From the NCBI GenBank assembly GCA_961205875.1, contig OY540819.1, positions 9,736,501-9,800,500 on the forward strand: DNA of 64,000 nucleotides. The letters are read 5' to 3'. The notes below the pieces were generated by a model that saw only the letters and a program-made list of their open reading frames with translations, ran no database searches and was not told where the DNA came from. Origin of the DNA: Sialis fuliginosa (Eukaryota > Arthropoda > Insecta > Megaloptera > Sialidae). The translations under genes and the position numbers were made by a program. Positions 59,449-64,000 of the stretch are shown one piece after another (position 1 is the stretch's first letter; the number at the start of each line of letters is the position of its first letter).

Positions 59449-59472
59449 CAGACAGACAGACAGACAGACAGA
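59449..59472 (+). repeat. (CAGA)n microsatellite
   Basis: About six CAGA units inside a degenerate interspersed repeat whose left part reads 'aaccaagtttcatt...gtgacaaggattcaggggtcagata'. A second (CAGA)n run lies at 59764-59783. Confidence 0.9.
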
Positions 59473-59519
59473 TACGGAACGAAGTGTTTGTCTTGACCTG
59501 AAACGGAATTTTCTATTTA

Positions 59520-59607
59520 AAATTTTGAAATCGGAGAACAATTTTTTTTGTCTCATTTTAAAACAATCACAAAGCTTCTCGTATCTTCGATATGGCGAGG
59601 AAGCAAA
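59520..59607 (+). repeat. Dispersed repeat D, copy 2
   Basis: Same orientation as 17661-17743; shares 'tgaaatcgga.aacaatttt', 'atcacaaagcttc' and 'atatggcgaggaa'. Confidence 0.65.
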
Positions 59608-60747
59608 ACATCTCCTGCTTAGAGCCATAGTACTTTGGAATTATAGATCACATAAACTTCAGGTTAAATTTAAAATGTATTTTATATATAGACTAGTTTT
59701 ACGTATTACAATTTCAACCATTCCGATAGAAGTACATAGTTCTCGAGTGATAAGCGCACTAACGGACAGACAGACAGACAGAGAGACGTTGCGTTTTATA
59801 ATATATTGTATATAGATGAATAGTTTATTGTTTATTTAAAAAAAAAAACTACTTTTTGGAAAAGTATGACAGCCATATTGATGATGAAAACTAAATTATA
59901 ATTTATTCATGAAATTGAAAATGTACCTAGTACTACAAGCTGTATGTATATACTGAGGTACGTTTGTTAAAATATTTATATTTGAATACTTATATGTATT
60001 TGTGTTTAGACACTAAATACTACACATTTCCTTACACATCGACAGGTATTCGTTCAAAGTGCGTAACATTTGAAATATTTCTTCAATGTATAAAAATATA
60101 CGTCAAGTAAAGATGACTTGAATTTGAAACGACAGGTACGAGTTTCGTCACGTCTTAGAAATATTAAATTTATACGCGTAAAAAGTAGAAAAATCATACA
60201 GGAAAAAAAGAATGCAAAAGGCGACATAAGTCCCCTCGTCCTTTATTCTTGAATATATATCGGCAAAAGAAACGTCATATTGTGCATCCACGTAAATCGG
60301 TAAAACCCATAAATGGGTCCCCTCAAACCATAACTCATGTCCGATTCCCGTTGCACTTTTCCCTCTTTTCCAATATGGTTTATCGTTTATTTTATGCGTT
60401 TTTCCATCGAACACAAGTCGGCCGAAAATATTCTGCACGTACTCGTATATATACGAAAAGCCAACGCAAGTGAAAATACTTATTTCTATGAATTGTTTCA
60501 AGGGGTTCTGTGTTACTATCATTGCAACACTCTCAGAAACTGACGTTCTGTTTTGTAGAAATAAACAGATAAGTAGTAAATTGTGAATAAAATGTATTTT
60601 ACGTTTGCGCTAGAAATAAAACGCACAATAACGACAAGTTATGGCAATATAAGCTTTATGTATTTACTTTATGAAAGTGGTGTGCGATGATACACCTCGT
60701 AAATATACCATTTATCTCTTTTTATGCAAATAGAAATGCGTACAAAC

Positions 60748-60783
60748 CTTCTTCGTCGATAACTGTTTGATTATACCACTCAC
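60748..60783 (-). CDS. Ten-m: Candidate 36-nt upstream exon of Ten-m
   Basis: Bounded by acceptor tttttgtttcag and donor gtttgt. Read in phase it gives EWYNQTVIDEE and donates the G that combines with GC at 44538, giving EEG-CLLDSAPRPPDVPP. Both ends are in phase 1, so it adds 12 residues to the cytoplasmic domain and could be skipped. Support is from splice signals and phase only; no homologous peptide was recalled. Confidence 0.55.
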
Positions 60784-63700
60784 CTGAAACAAAAATAATA
60801 ATTTAATTAGATATATACAAAAATATTTATTTACTATTTTTTATAACATCTCTCCTCAAAAACAAAATATATAATGGCAAATATATTTTAAATAACATTG
60901 ATTCTACATTTATTAATTAGTAGATAATATTATTTATTACGACTTAAAAAAACTTAATAACACTGAAAAGTATACCAAATAATTGAATTTAATGGTTTTT
61001 GAAGTCTTTTTTTTCTTAAAAAATGTTTAATTAGCTCGCACCGTATTCAAAAACTGTAAAATTAAATTATTAAGTAAATTTTTCAGTGTTTTTAGTTATT
61101 TTTTTAAAAATAAGTTTTATTTTATTTTTTCCCTTTTGAGTGGCCACCACCTCGGAAGTATACTCTGTCAAACAAAAAATAGTTTCAGCGAATAGGTTCA
61201 TTTTTGTCGGAGTTATGTCCGAAAATACATAAAAAAATATATGCAGAAAAATAAAAATTGAACCTCTATTTATTTTCTTGAAGTCCATGGTCAGATTCTG
61301 ATAAAATTGAAATGGGACCACCTTGGAAGTACACTCTTTAAAAAAAAAAACATCTAAATCGGTGCATATTTGTATGAGTTAAACCCGAATATACATAAAA
61401 AATATATATTAAGAACCACCTGGTTAAAAATATACTAATCATTGATATAATACAATTTTTGGGTGTTATTTAAAAAAATAGATATGTAGAATCACTTATT
61501 TCAGCCTTTATATAATTGATCTTAAATTAACAGTAAGTTCTATAAACCTTAAAATAAACCTTTAAAATAATGCAGGTAATAGAGAAATATTTTCCATATT
61601 AATCAAAACACTAAAATATAAAACAAAATGAAGAAAATAACAAAATTTATGATTTCATATCAGTAAATCTTGAACGTTAAATTTTAAACCGAAGATTCCC
61701 AAATATCTCATTACGAAAGTTATATAAATTCATCTTGTCGTAACTCGCAATTTGGGTGTTTGATGTTACACTAAAGTAGTAAAATACTCTATAAAATGAG
61801 AACAAATTGAGTATAATTCTTGCAACATTAACTTCATAATAAAATCGAGATACGATGGCTCTGGGGACACACGATTCCACTCAAAAATAATGTAAAAAAC
61901 AAGCATGAGCATCAACATATTTTTAAATAATGGATTTTGGTTGTTTATAAAGTTATACATATTTTAAAAGGATATGAAATTGATTCAGTTGTATATGTAA
62001 TATATATTAAATAAAGTCGTTCCTAAGCCAAAACGATTGATTTCAATTTTTTGTTATTTTCGAATGTGATTTGAGTTCACATATTTGCACTAATATTTGA
62101 ATTATTAAAATTGCAAAACATCACCATTTCTCTTTTTTAACAAAACCATTTAGTATTTTAAATAATAATATAAAAATATATTGGGTTAGTGTCCAGTTGG
62201 CAACTCTGATAGTACAAAATAATTTTCATAATATCGCTACTGTTTTAATACCGTTGGTGTTTACATACCACGCGTGCGTGAAAACTGTAAAAATTTTCAT
62301 AAAACTTAAAGAGAACTGTCAGATGGTTTGAAACCTCATTAGAAGCAAATTTTTGTTAGCTCGTTTATAATACCAGACATAACTCAATCTAATATTTGTT
62401 CCAATTTACTAAATATTTCGGATTGCCCGTATTTGACCAAATATTTTTGGTTTAATTAAACTATTATAGGTAAAATCAACTAAATCATTTTTTGGTGTAC
62501 TTATGAAACAATTTTATATGTTCCCAGTTTGTACTAACAACTTGGTAAAATATATATAGCAAATACTGGGTTCTGATTGGTCATTTTGGAGGAGTGAAAA
62601 TAGGGGTTAATCATATTGCCTTCTGAACGATTAGTCAAGTAAATATATTTATATATGTAGGTATAGAATTTCTGTTAACGAAGTGATATTCTGGAACGTA
62701 TACCATTCGTTAATCGAGACATGATTACACATAATCACAAAGTACTAAAACGACTTAACGGACTATTTGTACCGTGTACTATAAACGGTCTTTTGTTACC
62801 TCTGTTTTATGTATGTACATTTAATAAACCCGACAAAACTCGTAGTCCATAACATTGCTGTAAATTACAAACAGTGCACTTAAATAATATTAAATTTTCA
62901 TTCAACAACTCGTAAAATTCAAGTAAAAGTAAAATTAAGTTCACATTGTGTTTACCAACAAAATATAAACAATTTAAATGTTGGCCACCCAATACGAATA
63001 TACAGTGGCGTGGTTAGACACGCATTTTCATCAAATTGAACACTAACACTTTGGGTGATATTAATAAAATGGAGTATCAGATCAGGAGAATATATTTTGG
63101 ATTAGAGAATTTACTTCAATATTAACTCAGATTGGTATGAGTAAAAATACCCGAGTTTTTACTAAAACTAAATAAACAAAATACCTGATAACTGACATTT
63201 TTTGGAAAACGAGTTTTTTTTCCATACAATATTTAAATAAAAATTCTCTAGCTGAGTTTATTCTCCAACTAAAAGTTTAAAATCAGTTTTGAGTATCAAC
63301 ATAGAATTTTTATTCATATCGTATGATTCTGAGCATGATTTTATGCTTCGATATGCCCTTCTAATTTAAAAACTATCGATGTAAAAAATCTGAAAAAATT
63401 TAAGAATGTAGCTTTTAATTAGTAATTTCAATGAAAATATAACGAATACTGTAGAATTTTATTTTTATTATATATTATAGAATTTCAGTTAATTTTGAAA
63501 CATAATACTATTGAGAATGATACGGAACCTCATCATGTGCGTGCCCAACACGCATTTGGTCGTTTTTAAAAACACTGCCATAGACAACATAATACAATTC
63601 GACACCTTGTAAACTAGGTAACATATTACTTAAGAGAATTCCTTTATTATACTGGACATGAGTGGAGTTAAATGCATTGACCCCTGAGCGACACATATAA

Positions 63701-64000
63701 TCAAATTTATATACCTTGACTCCATTCCCCGTGACGCCACTGTAGCCGTGTGATGGAGAAGTGTCACTTTACTGCTCAGCCGAGAACTATTTTGGTTGGT
63801 GTGCTGTTTGCAGACACGCTATAAAACCAACGCAAGATTATCCGAAACGAGCAGAGATAATGGTTTACAAGGGGCATAAATTACACACCGCGACGTCCTC
63901 CACCCCTCCCTATACTCTGCCTAATGCCGCACACTCTCAGTAAGTGCATCGCTTAACAATTAGGGGCTGTTTACAAAAATAATACATCGCGCACTAAATC
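60784..64000. other. Ten-m upstream or intronic sequence with repeats
   Basis: No further exon recognised. 61138-61246 and 61311-61412 are two direct, diverged copies of a repeat containing 'cacct.ggaagta.actct' and 'cataaaaa.atatat'; a related piece occurs at 59.34 kb. The rest is AT-rich until about 63.5 kb. 63700-64000 is GC-richer with no supported gene. Confidence 0.5.
63515..63570 (+). repeat. Degenerate lepidopteran interspersed-repeat tail
   Basis: GATACGGAACC, then GTGCGTGCCCAACACGCATT and TGGTCGTTTTT resemble the 'tacggaaccc...gagtccgactcgcacttggccggttttt' tail found in very high copy in moths and butterflies. It is one of the better clues to the organism group. Confidence 0.6.

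Larger units (their letters stand above)
44539..60747 (-). other. 16-kb Ten-m intron, noncoding
   Basis: Assuming the 36-nt exon at 60748-60783 is real, this is one large intron. It contains repeats A (47.5, 49.9, 51.45 kb), C (51.4 kb) and D (59.5 kb), an inverted-repeat element (52.29-52.83 kb), CAGA arrays (59.45 and 59.76 kb), C/G homopolymer runs (51.93, 54.68, 54.74 kb) and GC-richer islands at 47.93-48.2, 49.37-49.46, 56.15-56.42 and 58.59-58.87 kb. Long open frames here (for example 45425-45640, 48010-48285 on plus; 60148-60522 on minus) match no family and have AT-driven composition, so they are not called as genes. Confidence 0.6.

Noticed and set aside
60148..60522. 124-aa minus-strand frame in Ten-m upstream sequence
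   Set aside because: No recognisable domain, no splice or promoter context, and composition follows the local AT content.
1..64000. CRISPR array, rRNA, tRNA, bacterial operons or viral genes
   Set aside because: Nothing with these features was seen; the window is ordinary animal nuclear sequence by gene structure.

Overview
The window reads as AT-rich eukaryotic nuclear DNA from an insect, most probably a moth or butterfly. Genes are split by short introns with GT..AG borders. The teneurin matches insect Ten-m block by block. Several dispersed repeats resemble ones common in Lepidoptera: a degenerate 'tacggaacc...gcatttggtcg' tail at 63.5 kb, an 'aaccgacttc...ggaggaggtt' block at 22.55 kb, and 'acaaagtgagatt...gggttc' tails at 0.8 and 18.9 kb. 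The lepidopteran assignment is inference, not proof. No bacterial features, CRISPR array, rRNA or tRNA were found. Exon borders were placed by hand from splice signals and frame, so single-base errors are possible.

Layout. 0-2 kb: AT-rich spacer and the 3' part of a Harbinger (HARBI1-type) transposase on the minus strand. 2.1-6.5 kb: tRNA 2'-phosphotransferase (TPT1/KptA family), whose spliced stop lies 24 bp before the start codon of a TUT1-like terminal nucleotidyltransferase on the same strand; a 247-bp palindrome sits in the first TPT1 intron. 6.5-11.1 kb: repeats plus one tentative small minus-strand gene. 11.2-14.0 kb: a CKAP2-like spindle protein. 15.2-20.5 kb (minus): the kinetochore gene NDC80, 15 exons, with a 395-bp MITE in one intron. 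21.0-22.3 kb: a THAP zinc-finger gene head-to-head with NDC80. 23.0-23.55 kb: a 527-bp inverted-repeat element with a perfect 9-bp target duplication. 24.0-25.3 kb: an Aven-like gene. 25.7-28.6 kb: a 2.9-kb palindrome with nearly identical arms, themselves built of nested inverted modules.

30.5-60.8 kb (minus): the teneurin Ten-m, complete from its intracellular domain to the C-terminal stop. It includes a 27-nt microexon, a greatly enlarged Ser/Thr-rich linker after the membrane segment, and a candidate 36-nt upstream exon across a 16-kb intron. The start codon is probably beyond the right edge. 44.5-64 kb is intronic or upstream sequence of Ten-m holding dispersed repeats, two inverted-repeat elements and several GC-richer islands with no gene I can support.

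Functionally the left half groups RNA-end enzymes (TPT1, TUT1-like) and cell-division genes (CKAP2-like, NDC80, and Aven, whose family has a cell-cycle checkpoint role). The right half is one large cell-adhesion gene. I take the grouping of mitotic genes as probably coincidental. The most unusual structures are the 2.9-kb palindrome, the near-overlap of TPT1 and TUT1, and the Ten-m microexon beside a perfect RNA hairpin.
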